Positions 36,101 through 48,559 of a stretch of DNA of 64,000 bases are shown piece by piece (position 1 is the first letter of the stretch; each line of letters opens with the position of its first letter). The DNA comes from Turritopsis dohrnii. Taxonomy: Eukaryota; Cnidaria; Hydrozoa; Anthoathecata; Oceaniidae. Both the position numbers and the translations under genes were made by a program. The notes beneath the pieces were generated by a model that was not told the origin of the DNA, searched no databases, and saw only the letters and a program-made list of their open reading frames with translations. The DNA is taken from the NCBI GenBank assembly GCA_027922465.2, contig BQMF02000040.1, positions 930,001 through 994,000 on the forward strand. Direction: 5' to 3'.

Positions 36101-39100
36101 ATTTGTGTTGTTGGAAAGAACAGACATACTTATTTCCAACAGGTGCACCATCGTCATCGAAGAGCGGAACCGACGCCCAGCCACAGCTTAGTTCACTTTT
36201 CTCGCCGGTCGACTAAAATGTGAGATGAGAAATGCAATACTCAACGCAATTTCTTTCCGCACAATAACTTGAAATCTCCCGTCAGCAGGAATCCTTGCTT
36301 CACTTATGATTGTTAATTTTAGCTCTTTACTTTTTGAAAGTGTAACATTGACAATATCATTCCCACCAGAGTAAAATAGCATTTTTCCGAAATAACAAAG
36401 CTAGTTAATATCAACGCTTTTAACAAAAATAAACAAGACCCTATAGTCTGTCTTCAAAGTCTGCACAAGAAACCAGGCTGTCTGTATCCCAGAGGAAGAG
36501 ATCTTTGACATTCAGATTCATAAACTACCCTCAGGTATAAATTGATGATATGTGACTTTAACAATTTTGGTTATTTCGTTTGTTCTAACGTTTTATGGTT
36601 TGTAATCAAATTTGTTATCTGCAACGTCACATATATGGTTCCAATTTGTGGCAGGCCAGTTTTAAATAATCCGTAGAGAAAGTGATAGAGTCCATTATCT
36701 GATATAATTTTTAAAATTCTGAGTGAAGTACTTTAGATTATTTCTTTCGGGAGTGAAGATGCCACACTGCTAAGAATGTCCAAAATGTTTCTCAGTTCTC
36801 ATATTAGAAGTAGAAATAAAACAGATTCAAAAGAGGCAAAAAATATTACCACTCGAACGTATGTGCAACTCATCTCAAACAATAAACCTGAAATACAAAA
36901 CAAAAAAATAAATCACATTCCAGCAACAATGGCCGTCAAAGTTGCGGTCTTTGAAAAAAGCGTGAAAATGTAAAGTTTGGGAAATACCACTAAATTCAAG
37001 ACGTTCAAGTTTTCCAAAAGGCGCAAGATTATGGCGTTGGTCCCGTAGGGAAGGGGCGTGAAAATTTTGGCGTCAAATTAAACCGAGAGACAAGCGAAGC
37101 ACACCAAAGAGATGGAGCACACTTACAAATATTTCGATCGTCTTGATTAACTCGAACTAAGACATCTCCATCATAGAGGCTTGGTATGCTCTTGCCTATC
37201 TAAGAGTGGAAAACAGCAAAATGGTGAGAAAGTTGGAGATATAAAAAAAATCAACAAAAAAAATGCTTCCAACTGCTCATCATGAAAAGCCCGGAAAATT
37301 TTAATTATCACAATTATTGACATACAAAGCTCCACAGTATACATGGTAGCTGTGACGTGGCATTCACCACTGTTGCGTGGCAACCAAGTGGACGCAGAAA
37401 TGAGTACAGATTGAATTACCTTCGGCGAGAATGTCCAACTCATATCCTTTTCGATGAGGATAGCACGAATCAGATGGATATTACTAATGATCTATAAATA
37501 ATTGATCAATTAAATTCAAATTCGGAACATGAAAGAAGAGAGAATTCTGTGCATCAAAAAAGTAATGAAGTGATAAAAAGGAGTCGCTATTGGCAACATT
37601 TTACCTTTTGTTTGTCCCATAAAGAAACATAAACATGCCTACTCAGCACTTGCACACCTGTTGAGAAAAGAAAAACAGGATACACCCGTCGCCCGATTCT
37701 CATCCGAAAATGTCACCAGTCCGGCTCAAAACAGGAATCCCGATAACAACTTGTCACATTAAACGTTAACGTATTTTCCGAAATTTTCGGCTTGAATCAT
37801 GCCGTTTACCTGCTCCAGGTGGAGGTATGCATCGTACTGACATCACCGAAAATGTACGGCATAGCTTAACAGGATAGACTTTTAGCTGAAAATAAAAAGA
37901 AAAAAAAAATGTACGAGTAATAAGTACAACAGTATGCCCCGCGTGTCAATTCCCACTCCTCCACAAGAAAACATTCGGTAAAAAGCCAGTGGGCAAACTT
38001 GTTGAAACATCACTGCGGAGGAGTACATTTCTATAGAAATATGCACACTATTTCACTATTTCATAGAAAATGCTCTTCGATACAGTGACTGTTTGACGAT
38101 TTTGCTCACTTGGTAAACTTTTCAATCCTTTTTTAAAGTGAGGTTAGGTTCATGTGCTGTCACTTAGAAAAAGGTGAAAAAATTCGGAGATGAATTATAT
38201 AGTTGGTTCGTATTCATCACACAATCCCACCAATAAATAGCATTTTGCAAAAGTATAAAGTATTTCTTATCACAGACTTTGAAATTGTCTCTCATAATTC
38301 CGATGTCATGAATCGAAGCACTTCTTATTATTCTGGACCTTAGATGGTTTCCAACAATAACTTTTATTGTAGAACACTACGTTCTATTGTAACGTTGAAA
38401 GTGCAACAACAGAAAAACTATAGGACATTGATAGAAACTACGACGGTTCAAGTGGGTCGATTACTATGTGTTGGGAATAACAATACATTTCCATTTTTGT
38501 TAAAAGTTCTTTAAGCTTCCTAACAGGAGAAAAACATGTTTCTAAGGACAAATTCCATACCTTTTTACCGATGACATCCCAGAATAAATCTCTAAGCTGG
38601 AGGTTGGACGCACTGGTTTTCGGAACAACCCAGGCTGACACACGATACTCATCTACAAAGCAAACCATGATCAATGAACACAGTATGAACGACCAACTCC
38701 GATCGAAAAATTCTTCAATTTCCGTGAACGTGAGATTTCGCAAACTCGAAGTTTAATGAACTCGAACTTAGACTCGAAATATTTTCATCACGACTAATGA
38801 TCTGATAACACAGGCTACACCTCTTCACTGAAGAAACATACACGCACATGGAAACTCCAGAGACGAAACATAACTTACCTTTTTGGTAGCATTTTCCAAG
38901 GGTCGCTGTACGAAATCCAGATGGTACAGCTTTCATAGCCTGCAGGACATCAGTCACACTAGTCTGGAAAAGCAAAAAAACATCATCATTATCGTCATCT
39001 TAAAGACGCAATGAGAAGATTCATTTGACAAATTACAGACTTCTTTTTAACAGTCTGTGTTTTAAAAGAACAGATCTTTTCGTAACTTTGATCGTTAAAT

Positions 39101-42100
39101 CTACAGTCTCGTTGTCAAACTTAAGAATTACGGTACATTTTCAAGGAATCAAATTTCTGCGAACGTTTATTCCCGTTAAATATTTCCATATACCATCTGT
39201 AAAGTTTATTTATGAAAAATTTATGTAAATTTATGAAAATATTTATTCTCTTAAAATGAGAAGAAAAGGAAAATGATGATACCACGTTAAGGTATAGCGA
39301 GTTTTTCATATTAGGCATCATTTATATTCAGGGTTAAATTAATTCGGTTAAAGCTTTTTTAAGAAAATGTAGGCGGAATTGTTTTGCATCTTTTTAGGGA
39401 GACTTCATCGAAGCTGTTTGTACAACCCCAGTGGGCAAATTTCTGGAAACCCCTGCGAAGGAGTATACTCTTAATGAAATATACAAACTATTTCAGTGAA
39501 AATGCTCTTCTTCGCAGTGATATTTTGACGATTTTTTTCCCACTGATGAAACTATATTCCTGATGGCAGCACGTCATTTGAATTAGGTTGAAAACTTGCT
39601 ACCATTTGCACCACATACGTGGAAAATCAATCGGTAAAACTTTGTTATGAAAAGTTTTGTAAAAAAAAAAGCTTACCTCTTGCATAGTCGAAAACTATCG
39701 CACGAAAACTTAACTTGAAAATAAAATGAATTCCTAATCGCTGGTATTATCTGAGTTGTGCAAATATATCAACAGAGACAAGAGGATGCATAGGAACAAA
39801 AACATATGTTTAATGTAATGTGCGAAAAGATGTTAGGTTTTCTTAAGAACTGTTCAATGAAAAATCAAAGTGTGAACTTTAGTATTTTAGAAACTTTTTT
39901 TTTGCTTTCACAAAATCCAGTCGTCTGCAAAAATTAAAGTTAAATAATTAAGAAAGAAAATCGATACATTAATTTTCTTTATCAATTGACTCGACCCAGG
40001 CCCTGGTTTTCGTTTTTGATTAAATCTCGAACCCAGGGCATAGGCAAAGAATAAATTGGAAACACAGGCAAAAAATGATTTTATACAATCTGGACACTGG
40101 AATGGTCTGCACTCCTCCCAACAATATACTGAATGTAGACGTCGGTTTAATGCTTGGTTTTCTCAGCAATTCTAAAGGTTCTATAGCTGCGTTTACATGT
40201 TAAACTCATGCCGGTCCGAATACATCGCATCTCTTTACATGATCTGTTTTTGTGTATCCTTACCTGAAGCATAAACTATTACACTTCCATCAACTCATAT
40301 GTGGTCAAAAAAACTCTCAATCTCGTGCTGGTACCAAATTTCATTTTGTGTGATAATCTGTGTTGGGTTTCGTACCGGCTTCATCATGTGAACACTAACC
40401 GGGTATAGTGGACAGGGATGAATTTTATACCGGCAGGAAACTTAAACCGGTACGAGATTTACCATGTGACCACCTCATTTTTATTTATTATTTCGTTTTC
40501 CCAAACATTTGTGAAGGACTCTAATGTTTACAAGAATAGATCGTACGTACCTTCGATGTGCTACTCTTCAATGCATCCCACAATTCTTTGCCACTAAATG
40601 TAAATGACAAACCAGCATAAAAAACCCTGTTGACAGATTATCATGCTCAAGCTGAAATAAGTATATCACCTGCGTTTTTTCTGCAAGGGTGGAGGAGGAC
40701 CTAGGAAGAGAAAAGGGGAAAGTACTTTCACACTCCTCCGTTCGTGCTTAGTCCACATTGGGTTTCAGCTTCCTATCTGGTTCCCAACTACGTTTTGGTG
40801 AGGGCTGACAAACATATTGAAATTTTAACGAAAACCCATTTAGCAATTTTTTGAATGGAAAAACCATGCTAAAATAATTCTTGACAGCATTTTTGGAGCG
40901 TCATTATCTTTTAGAATTAATCATTTTTCGGACATAATGAAAACACCTGAAGAGAAGACATTTTTTCATGACAAATATGGAAATTAAGCTTAAAGAGATG
41001 ATAATGACGCCATATTGATCATCTATACTTGTGTTTTTGAAAGCTTGTTTTTATACGATCTCTTATGGAAACTTTATAACTGTTTTCCCATAATGTGTCT
41101 AAGGCCTTAAGCTCATCGAGTAAAGACGATTAGTGGAAACCACCCTTTAAGAATGTTAGCTTTCTTTTCTTGAATGAAACTGAATTTTGACACTTAAGTG
41201 TTTTTATAGAATACAAATATGATCATTATCAAGTCTCAATATCAAAAGTTCTTGCGGTGAAACGTTTGTTTTTTTGTCTTGGGAAATCGAGGTCATACTG
41301 ATGTCATATCTCGTTCTTTCAAAAGACATTAAAAGACATTCCTGCAAAAGTATCAAGACATCACCGTTCGATAAACGCTAAACATTTGTAGTAACGGAAC
41401 TAAGCAACTTTCTTTCGATATCTTTTCACGAAGACATTTTCGGTAGAGAAATTAACAATAAAGCGATGGATGCGGCAGAATTAAAATCAGCATCACACAA
41501 GTTTGATGTTGAACTTGAGGAGCATAGAGCCAACAAAACCTTGGAAACGTTTTATGACAAGTGGGCGTCCGAATACGACACCCTGATCGGTGCAGCCGGA
41601 CTACATCGAATTAACGAGTGTGGCGCAAAAATGCTTCAGCAAAATCTGACCAGTGACGCCCATATTCTTGATGTGGCGTGTGGAACTGGATTCGCAGGGT
41701 TGGCATTAAGCAAAGCTGACTTCAAAAACTTCGACGGGGTCGACATGTCGCAAGAGATGTTAAACAAAGCCAAAGAGAAACGCATCTATAAAGACTTGTG
41801 GCAAGGGAAAATCACCGACACAGAAAAACTCAAGTCGGACGACAACTCGTATGACGGTGTGATATGCATCGGGGCGATCAGCGTCGGTCAGATCAACGCA
41901 AAGAACGCTTTGAAAGAATTTATTCGCGTGACGCGACCTGGCGGTTACTGTGCATACACTGTCAACGACATGACAAATAAGATGAGGTTCTTAGAAGCAC
42001 ATGGACAAGCTGTTAGCGATCTGCAGTGTGAAATACTCACCATCGAGCAAAAGTTTTATTATACCAAAGATAATGCTCCTATCAATTGTTACTTGTGTGT

Positions 42101-45100
42101 TATTAAAGTTTTGTAATGAGACGGTGAAGACGAAAATGACATTTGATATGTAACCGAAACATTGCATATAGTTCTTTGTTAGTATAACAACATAATCTAG
42201 TTCCTTGGGGCTGTCATGGGACACATAACAATTTGACCCCGCTTACTAAGAGGAGTTTGAAGACATAAAAATGTTTCATAAGCTCAAAAAATTAGATTTC
42301 ATAAGCAGGGTCTGCCAAAGCAAAGGATTATAATCGATTAATCCAAATGAAAAACAGCTTCAAAATTTTCCTTCACGAGTTATGAACACTACTTTGTCCT
42401 GAATCGAATTCTTCTTAATTTCATAAATTTCAGTAGCATATGGTCACTATTAGCAGTAACTGCTATGCACTTTACTTTTGAAATGGTTTCTTATCTTTAC
42501 TAGTGATAGATTGTGGACAGTAATAACAACTGATAATAAACATACTCACAACATGGAATCTTAAATTCTACATCTTGTTATGGTTTATACAAACATCCAG
42601 TATCCACGCAAACAAACTACTTGAGATTACTTTGAACGGTTTTCAGGAAAGTGATGGTCAAACTTACCTGTAGATTTCACGACACTTTCCACCTTTTCTT
42701 CTTGTTTCAGAATCTATAAAACAGCAGGGGAATAGAAACAAGTAGTCTCCACCAAAAATAAGGTCACATAAAGAACGTTAACTACGCCCATTTGTTAAGC
42801 GATAGCTAGTTTTATTGTTTTCTCGAGCATAACTACAAGTGTTTCCCGAATTTCTGTTTCCACATTATAGTATGCTCCAGAAAGTTTCACGTCTTTCAAA
42901 ATTTTAACGGCATACTTACATACTTAGCTAAGATAGTAAACAAAATACCAAGAGCTTAGTGAACTATCAATTGCAGGGAAATGGGCGGAAGACCCAACCT
43001 GTACAGACAATAGTTTCGTACAAAAAAGGAAGGTTATGAATCCCGTGACTGATAGTGATAATATAAATTACACATTCTTAGTGAATTACTAGTTGCAGGG
43101 AAGTGGGCGGAAGACCCAACCTTTACAGATAGAAACCCATTGGTTCAAGTCTCGTGGTTTCTTACTTACTAACTAATTCATGTTCACCCCCTAATCCTGT
43201 TATATCTTGGCAAGTTGGCAGGGGTGGAGGAGCTCAAAGATTTGCCAAGGAGTTGTAAGTGTTGGTTGTACAGTTTTAGCAATCAAATTTATATAAGAAA
43301 GCAATTCCATCTGTTATGGTATAATTACTCAAGCATTTAAGGGCCTGAGTTTGTGCAAAAGGGCAACAATTGACTTCAAAGTTCCATTCATTCTGTGTAA
43401 AAATGACCTGTATAAATGTATGAAGAACTTCTTGATCAAAAACATCTTACTTTAACTAAAGTGCTTGGAACCAAGCCTGTGTTTCCTTGAGCATCCCTTC
43501 CAGTCCACCAACCATCCTCACTGAAAAGGTAATGAGCAAAAATAAATTACCATTTACTATATGAAGCAGAATAAAAGGAAAAGTATTTCAATGCAGAGAA
43601 CTCTCTTGAGTTTGCAAACATTCTTAGAAATATCAACCCATCCCTGAACCACAGAATATTCCATTTTGTAACCCATTTCTCGACCAATAGAAAACTTCCT
43701 TGTTTCGATTGCCAATTTCTGATGGGTACACGCTTTCAGTTATTTTTTTGATGAAAAGGAATCAATTTTGAAATATAATAAAAATAGGCTATCAAAGAAC
43801 TGTATAAAATGTGTTCTAATTAGGTTTGTCAGACTCAGAAGGAAATCACATGTATTTTGCCCAACTTTTCACAAAGCTATGGTTAGCTCCTTTAACACGT
43901 CTTGACATTTTCTTGCTTCAATGTATAATATGTAAAGTACAAATTAGTATTTTTTTCATTGGCATTGCTTTCTTTCTTACCTGACATCAGTGATCACGAT
44001 TTTATCACCAGTTTTAAACGATAAATCATCAGGTTGCTCTCCAACAAAATCTGACAGTGCTTCTACATAGTATACCTATAGTATATTATATTCTATATTT
44101 TATACCTAGTATACCTAGAAATTTGGAGTGAGTGTTGACATTGATGAAAAGGGAAAAAAGAAAAGAAATGTTACCATAACATCTGAAATGAAATAAAGTT
44201 TTCAGAATTAAGATAACACAATATAGGTGTTGCTTTTCAAGATCTAAAAGACATAACAATACTAACTACGTCATTGTCATTATTGTCATCCCCCTCTTCA
44301 ATATCATCATCATCATCATCATCATCACCGTCGTCGTCGTCATCTTCCCAACTAAATAAAAGTTTACAAGTCTGGATGTTTCCTTTTTTCTTGAACAATA
44401 GCCAATTTTAGAAGAATAGTTGGATATTATTGACAAAAACACCAGACCTCTCCTCCTCATCCTCCTCATTTTCATCATAAGCTTCATCATCATTCTGTTT
44501 AATTGACCTTTAGAAATGAACAGAATAAGAATGTAATACAGAGGCTAGTAAAATGGTTTTATTTCTAACCTGCAATTTAATTCTCTTCAGACAATTAACT
44601 TATAATTTATCTGTTATTAGTTTAAAGGACAAAAGACACAAGAGCTCACAAGACATATTTAAATTTGGATCAAAATGAATGAGTTATAAGGATGATGACA
44701 AGTGTTTAAGCGTTTCATTCGAAATAATAACTTACACGGATTTAGATTGACTCTGTTGAACAGCTTCATGTTTATTTGAAGATTTCAAGATCCTATGATT
44801 AATATTTGTTTATTTCACCTTTACACGTAATTTTTATGGTTATATTAATAATACAATAATATTAAATGCTATTATCATTAAATAGTAAACCATTACACAT
44901 AATTGACAGAGTTAAGAGTTTCGTTGATTACTGGATTGAAGGTTGTATAAGAGCAAGGTAACACACAATGCTAGATTTCCATGTGATTGATTATAGGTGG
45001 AAATTATTCAAATGGAATGCAAAAGACTTTGCAAAAGACTTGCGTAAAATGAAATTGTTCCAATAAATGCAAAGGGCCCAATTACACGTCTTTAGATTGA

Positions 45101-48100
45101 AACATTAACAGAGAACTGCTTACATCAGTCATAGTCATTGTTTTTTTTTTATAATTATTCACTTTGATTAAATGGTTCAAATACAATAATTTCAAAAATC
45201 ATGCTGAGTATTAATAAGAACAAGCGAAACACTTCCAGCTATGGACTTTAACTTAGCAATAATGGAAATCCTGCTAACTGTGTTAGGTTTGCATGTTGAT
45301 GGTTTCAATCATTATAATTAGATTTAAAATCATACATTCATTTTTTATCCAGTCAAATGATGATTGTGATTGAATGAGAGTCAAGCAACAATGTTTGACA
45401 AGAAAAGTTTATGCAAAATAGTTTGAGTAACTTACGATTTAACAGGATCAGAATTATGCTGTATGGATCTGTGTGTGTATGTGCATTATATGTCAACACA
45501 AAAGAAAAGAAACAAGTTAACATTAAATGAGAACAAAGGAAGGAACACTCAGTTTTATATGAGTCATTTAAAAAAACACTGGTTGGGAGCTGTATTATCG
45601 TTCTTTATTGCTCTATTACTTATTATTGCTTTATGTCAAACTAAAAAATAAATATGCAAAATGGCGATAAATATTAAAAATAAGCATGATTAGTGCCGCA
45701 CCCATTAAAAATAATCGACCTGGGATTTTCTAGCAATTACGGTATAATGCATGGGATTGGTGAAATAAGTTAGGATCTGTCACCTCAATTTCATATTATA
45801 ACATTGTATCATAAGAGGAGGAAGGATCCATCACAGCAGGTCCAACAGTAACCAAAATCAGTAATAATATGAGCGCAAAGTCAGTAACAACAGAAAAGGT
45901 ATTACCTGAAGTAGTCCTCCTCAACCTCGTCTGGCTCAAGATGTGTTGTAATGTTATTCAACTTCTTCTACAAAAATATGAAATTTATTTTCAGAATGGC
46001 TTTTATTTCTTTTATTTCTTAATTCTTTAACATCCAGGAATGTTACAAAAGTTCTTTTTATCAATCTTTTTTTCATTTACAATGTGTGTTACTTGAAGTT
46101 AGTTTCTTTTTCTAAAGAGGGGTTTCATGTAAACATTCTTGAAAAATGTTTCACCTTCAATTTTTCTTTTATGCCTTCGATTTTTCTTTTAGTACTAGAA
46201 TTTTTTGTTAAGTTTTTATTATTTGTGCTGGTTTTTTGAGCATTTATTTTTAGTTGTCACTACACAAGGCAGATACAATAATATGGATAATGTACAGCAA
46301 AATGAATAATGTACTGTGATAACATGTTGCCTTGTACTTCTGCCATCTTCTTACTACGGTTTCATGAATAATTAATGAGTTGAGACGCTGAAACTTGACT
46401 TTTTGATGTACAATTTAAATTTAAAGCCTTTTAAATTTTTCAAGAATCCTTACGTGTAAACCCCCTTAACACCATCTAAACCCATTAAAATTATGCATTA
46501 TACAACTTATTCTTTTATGTTTATGTTAAAAATTAACTTGACAATTGTACACAAACACTCAACACAAGCCCTTGTACTTTTTATCATCAACAAAATCTTG
46601 TCTTCATAAGGGAATGACTGCAAGCCTTACTAAGCCGTGGCAAAATAAAAACAATGAATCTGACACAAAGCATTTACTTACTTAACAGCTCAGAAGACTG
46701 GGATGGGATTGACTTTGGGAAAACAATGTTTGTGTCTGTTAGTTACGCGAGCAGACAACGGCATAGTTTCTACCCCCCCCCCCCCCCCCCAACATTTAAA
46801 GAGGGTCTTTGGTTTCAGTGAACCCATTACATTTTCTCAAGGAGGGGTCTTCCTACCTAAGGGGGGGTCTTGAACCCTCTAGAAACTATGCAACGGATGA
46901 GTTGGATAAGTAAAAACAAATAGATTTGATAAGTCCACCCTTAAGTTTCTGGTTTCTAACTCATCTAGATATAAACAAATGAAATTCAGAAAGCATCTAT
47001 CAGTTTAGTATGTGCAAGTTCTCTGCCCGAAAATTTGCGGTATACATTCCCGATGGAGGCCCACACCAGTGGATTTCGCTGCCAGTTCTCCCCGGCTTCG
47101 TATAAATAAATTTTAAAAAAACAGGTTGGAAAACTGGATAGCCATTCAAACGCATTAACAAATAGTCCCTCAGTTCATACAAAAATTATCATTAAGAAGA
47201 TGAAAGTAATTATCATCATTCAAACAAGATTTTTACTTGAAGTTCTTGAATACGTTTCCTCTCCACAGCTCTTTTCTCTTGAAATTTCGGTGTAGACATT
47301 TTTTGATCATTCTACAAGGTGAGGCAACAATGTTATAACAGCTCCTACTCAACACTCAAAATCAAAAATGATAACACAATGCATACCAATGAAATGGTCT
47401 CTAATTTTTTATCTAAACTGCTCAATTCTTCATTCAAGTCATGTGCCCTATAAAGAGATGGTTCTCATGAATTCAGAAAACTTTTAACATTGAAGCTAAA
47501 AAATACAAACGTCACACCTTCTGAAAACTGCATTTCTGTCAGGAGATGCTGCACCAAGTGATGGTAGTTCGTTCTCACACAACTCATCGATCTGAAATTT
47601 TGAAAACAACTTTAACTACATCCAACGAATAAATAAATTTTCACTTTTCACTCCTGTCTTTACAAGTTAGCTCTTAATATTGAGTAGTGTTTAATGATTA
47701 TGCTTCATCTTGTAATTTTGAGCGGAGCACTTATTGTAAGCACAGTCAATTAGGTTGATAAATTGACTGAACGATAACAAAAAGTGGGAAGATACAGTAT
47801 TCACGACCATGGGAAGATGAAATACAGTATTCACGACCATGTGAAGAACAATACAATTTCCTCTGGGGTGGAAACCCACCCAGGCTTACAATATCATGGT
47901 GCCGGCTATAATCAGACTGATAAAGGAAACATAAAGAGTTGTCTTTTTCATTCAAAGATGAGCCATGTTGTCAAACTGGCTCCTCATGTGGAGTTGATGC
48001 GTCAAAGATAAACTGGTATTTCAGAAAAGACAACCTATATGATGTGTGAAAACTGTATACCTTGAATTTGAAATGATCAATTTCTCTTTGTATCTTTTGG

Positions 48101-48135
48101 ATTCCTACGGATTTTTGACTCTGACTCGATGACAT
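33147..48135 (-). CDS. NPHP1: nephrocystin-1 (25 exons traced; C-terminal exon not found)
   Basis: Scaffold protein of the ciliary transition zone and cell junctions. Exons in transcript order: 48135-48061, 47591-47518, 47447-47387, 47311-47237, 45967-45906, 44792-44736, 44517-44458, 44351-44267, 44075-43981, 43520-43451, 42713-42668, 40593-40551, 38963-38879, 38652-38561, 37864-37810, 37657-37605, 37491-37420, 37199-37127, 36873-36850 (tentative), 36212-36130, 35689-35613, 35499-35427, 34996-34890, 34003-33882, 33263-33147. Order of domains: N-terminal coiled coil, Asp/Glu-rich linker, SH3, nephrocystin homology domain with family-typical blocks (KAVPSGFRTATL, DMSWTFSPK, GEKSELSCGW, NGGTPFEKGI, LDFPDIMDALKQVW, ANLPPLTWADDQAE). 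Traced exons total about 612 codons; vertebrate NPHP1 is about 680-730 with roughly 50 more at the C-terminus. Phase does not close at 42668 to 40593 or at 36850 to 36212, so one small exon may be missing at each. Confidence 0.92.
34110..34240. mobile_element. MITE family A copy 6
   Basis: AGTGGGCAAAATTATCTAAA at the left and CAACAAATTTGCCCGGTGGG at the right; core contains CACCACGACGAAG and CTCCTCCACAGTGA. In an NPHP1 intron. Confidence 0.8.
34508..34616. repeat. 18-bp tandem repeat, about 6 copies
   Basis: Unit GAACAACTGTACCAAGTT with few changes, in an NPHP1 intron. The minus-strand frames give Asn-Leu-Val-Gln-Leu-Phe repeats, a repeat artefact and not a gene. Confidence 0.95.
35903..36003. 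mobile_element. MITE family A copy 7
   Basis: AGTGGGCAAATTTGCGAAGG at the left and GCAGTGAAGTTTTGACGATT at the right, sharing TTTCTATAGAAATATACACA with copies 4 and 8. In an NPHP1 intron. Confidence 0.8.
37986..38113. mobile_element. MITE family A copy 8
   Basis: CCAGTGGGCAAACTTGTTGA at the left and GACGATTTTGCTCACTTGG at the right, with the shared core. In an NPHP1 intron. Confidence 0.8.
39428..39545. mobile_element. MITE family A copy 9
   Basis: CCCAGTGGGCAAATTTCTGG at the left and TTTTTTTCCCACTGA at the right, with TGCTCTTCTTCGCAGTGA in the core. In an NPHP1 intron. Confidence 0.8.
41466..42116 (+). CDS. class I SAM-dependent methyltransferase, single exon, nested in NPHP1
   Basis: An uninterrupted 216-residue protein. 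A Rossmann-type methyltransferase fold is clear: motif I ILDVACGTGFAGLAL (residues about 67-81), an acidic residue after strand 2 (FDGVDMSQEML), motif IV region YDGVICIGAISVGQ, and LKEFIRVTRPGGYCAYTVND near the C-terminal side. The closest family I recognise is METTL27 (Williams-Beuren region 27)-like; the substrate is unknown. The start ATG follows an in-frame non-coding leader and gives the normal length. The whole gene lies inside the NPHP1 intron between 40593 and 42668 on the opposite strand, and has no introns, unlike every other gene here; by eye it is also richer in GC. Retroposition or horizontal origin are both possible. Confidence 0.9.
   Translation: MDAAELKSASHKFDVELEEHRANKTLETFYDKWASEYDTLIGAAGLHRINECGAKMLQQNLTSDAHILDVACGTGFAGLALSKADFKNFDGVDMSQEMLNKAKEKRIYKDLWQGKITDTEKLKSDDNSYDGVICIGAISVGQINAKNALKEFIRVTRPGGYCAYTVNDMTNKMRFLEAHGQAVSDLQCEILTIEQKFYYTKDNAPINCYLCVIKVL
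42955..43140. repeat. direct repeat pair in NPHP1 intron
   Basis: A segment of about 60 bp containing TTGCAGGGAAATGGGCGGAA and GACCCAACCT at about 42960-43010 recurs with few changes at about 43082-43130. It is a local tandem duplication about 120 bp apart. No coding sense is evident. Confidence 0.75.
43451..44075 (-). CDS. NPHP1: NPHP1 SH3 domain (two exons)
   Basis: Exons 44075-43981 and 43520-43451 together encode an SH3 fold: ALSDFVGEQPDDLSFKTGD, then EDGWWTGRDAQGNTGLVP. The ALYDF-like, WW and GLVP positions that bind proline-rich ligands are all present. In NPHP1 this domain binds partners such as p130Cas and ciliary proteins. Confidence 0.93.
44267..44792 (-). CDS. NPHP1: NPHP1 acidic linker (three exons)
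   Basis: Exons 44792-44736, 44517-44458 and 44351-44267 encode a Ser/Gln-rich start and then long Asp/Glu runs, including eight consecutive Asp from a GAT repeat (plus-strand ATC microsatellite). Vertebrate NPHP1 has the same acidic stretch between coiled coil and SH3, so the low complexity is genuine protein. Confidence 0.85.
46761..46891. mobile_element. MITE-like inverted repeat with poly-C run
   Basis: GCATAGTTTCTA at the left is inverted as TAGAAACTATGC at the right, about 131 bp apart. Just inside lie a run of about 18 C and, inverted, GGGGGGG. It lies in an NPHP1 intron. A similar poly-C run occurs at about 18439 without such ends. Confidence 0.6.
47805..47858. repeat. short direct repeat
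   Basis: ATACAGTATTCACGACCATG occurs twice, 28 bp apart, each followed by GGAAGA or TGAAGA. A simple two-copy tandem repeat in the first NPHP1 introns. Confidence 0.85.
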
Positions 48136-48362
48136 GACTCTTCAGCATCTCACCAATATCAACAACATTTACAGCTAACATGAAAAAATAATTTTTTATA
48201 CATATCTTTATCATATCTTTATCAACAAAATTGTTCAATCAGAGCTTTAAAAATTAATACTCACAGGGTTTCTTAAAATGCGCAAACAAATAGACTGCCT
48301 CTCTTGACTATGTTTTATTACTTCATGAGCTATTGTGCCAAAAAACAATCTCTTGGTATATA

Positions 48363-48559
48363 CAGTACCGTTCAGATGAAACTTTACATGTACATGAAAA
48401 TTATCACATGCATACTTCGTGATCGAACAAAAGAATGCACATGAGTTTGATTATTAAAACACACAGTTGGTATAACAATAAAATTCTTTGTGTAAACATG
48501 AGATGTTACATGAAGTCGTAAATCTTGTGTACATGTAAAGTTTCATGCAAACGGTACTG
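48363..48559. mobile_element. TA-flanked MITE (Tc1/mariner-like)
   Basis: Left end CAGTACCGTTCAGATGAAAC with TTTACATGTACATG matches in inverted form GTACATGTAAAGTTTCATGC with AAACGGTACTG at the right. Both ends are bordered by TA. About 197 bp; it lies just upstream of the NPHP1 start. Confidence 0.8.

Noticed and set aside
36188..36382. Minus-strand ORF with ISEARIPADGRF, faintly like the N-terminal part of type II/IV secretion ATPases
   Set aside because: Only about 25 residues resemble that family, there is no Walker motif nearby, and the segment is intron beside the NPHP1 exon at 36130-36212 in a different frame. Most likely chance.
44266..44493. Minus-strand Met-rich ORF
   Set aside because: A wrong-frame reading of the acidic NPHP1 exons (GAT and GAG codons read as ATG and AGG).
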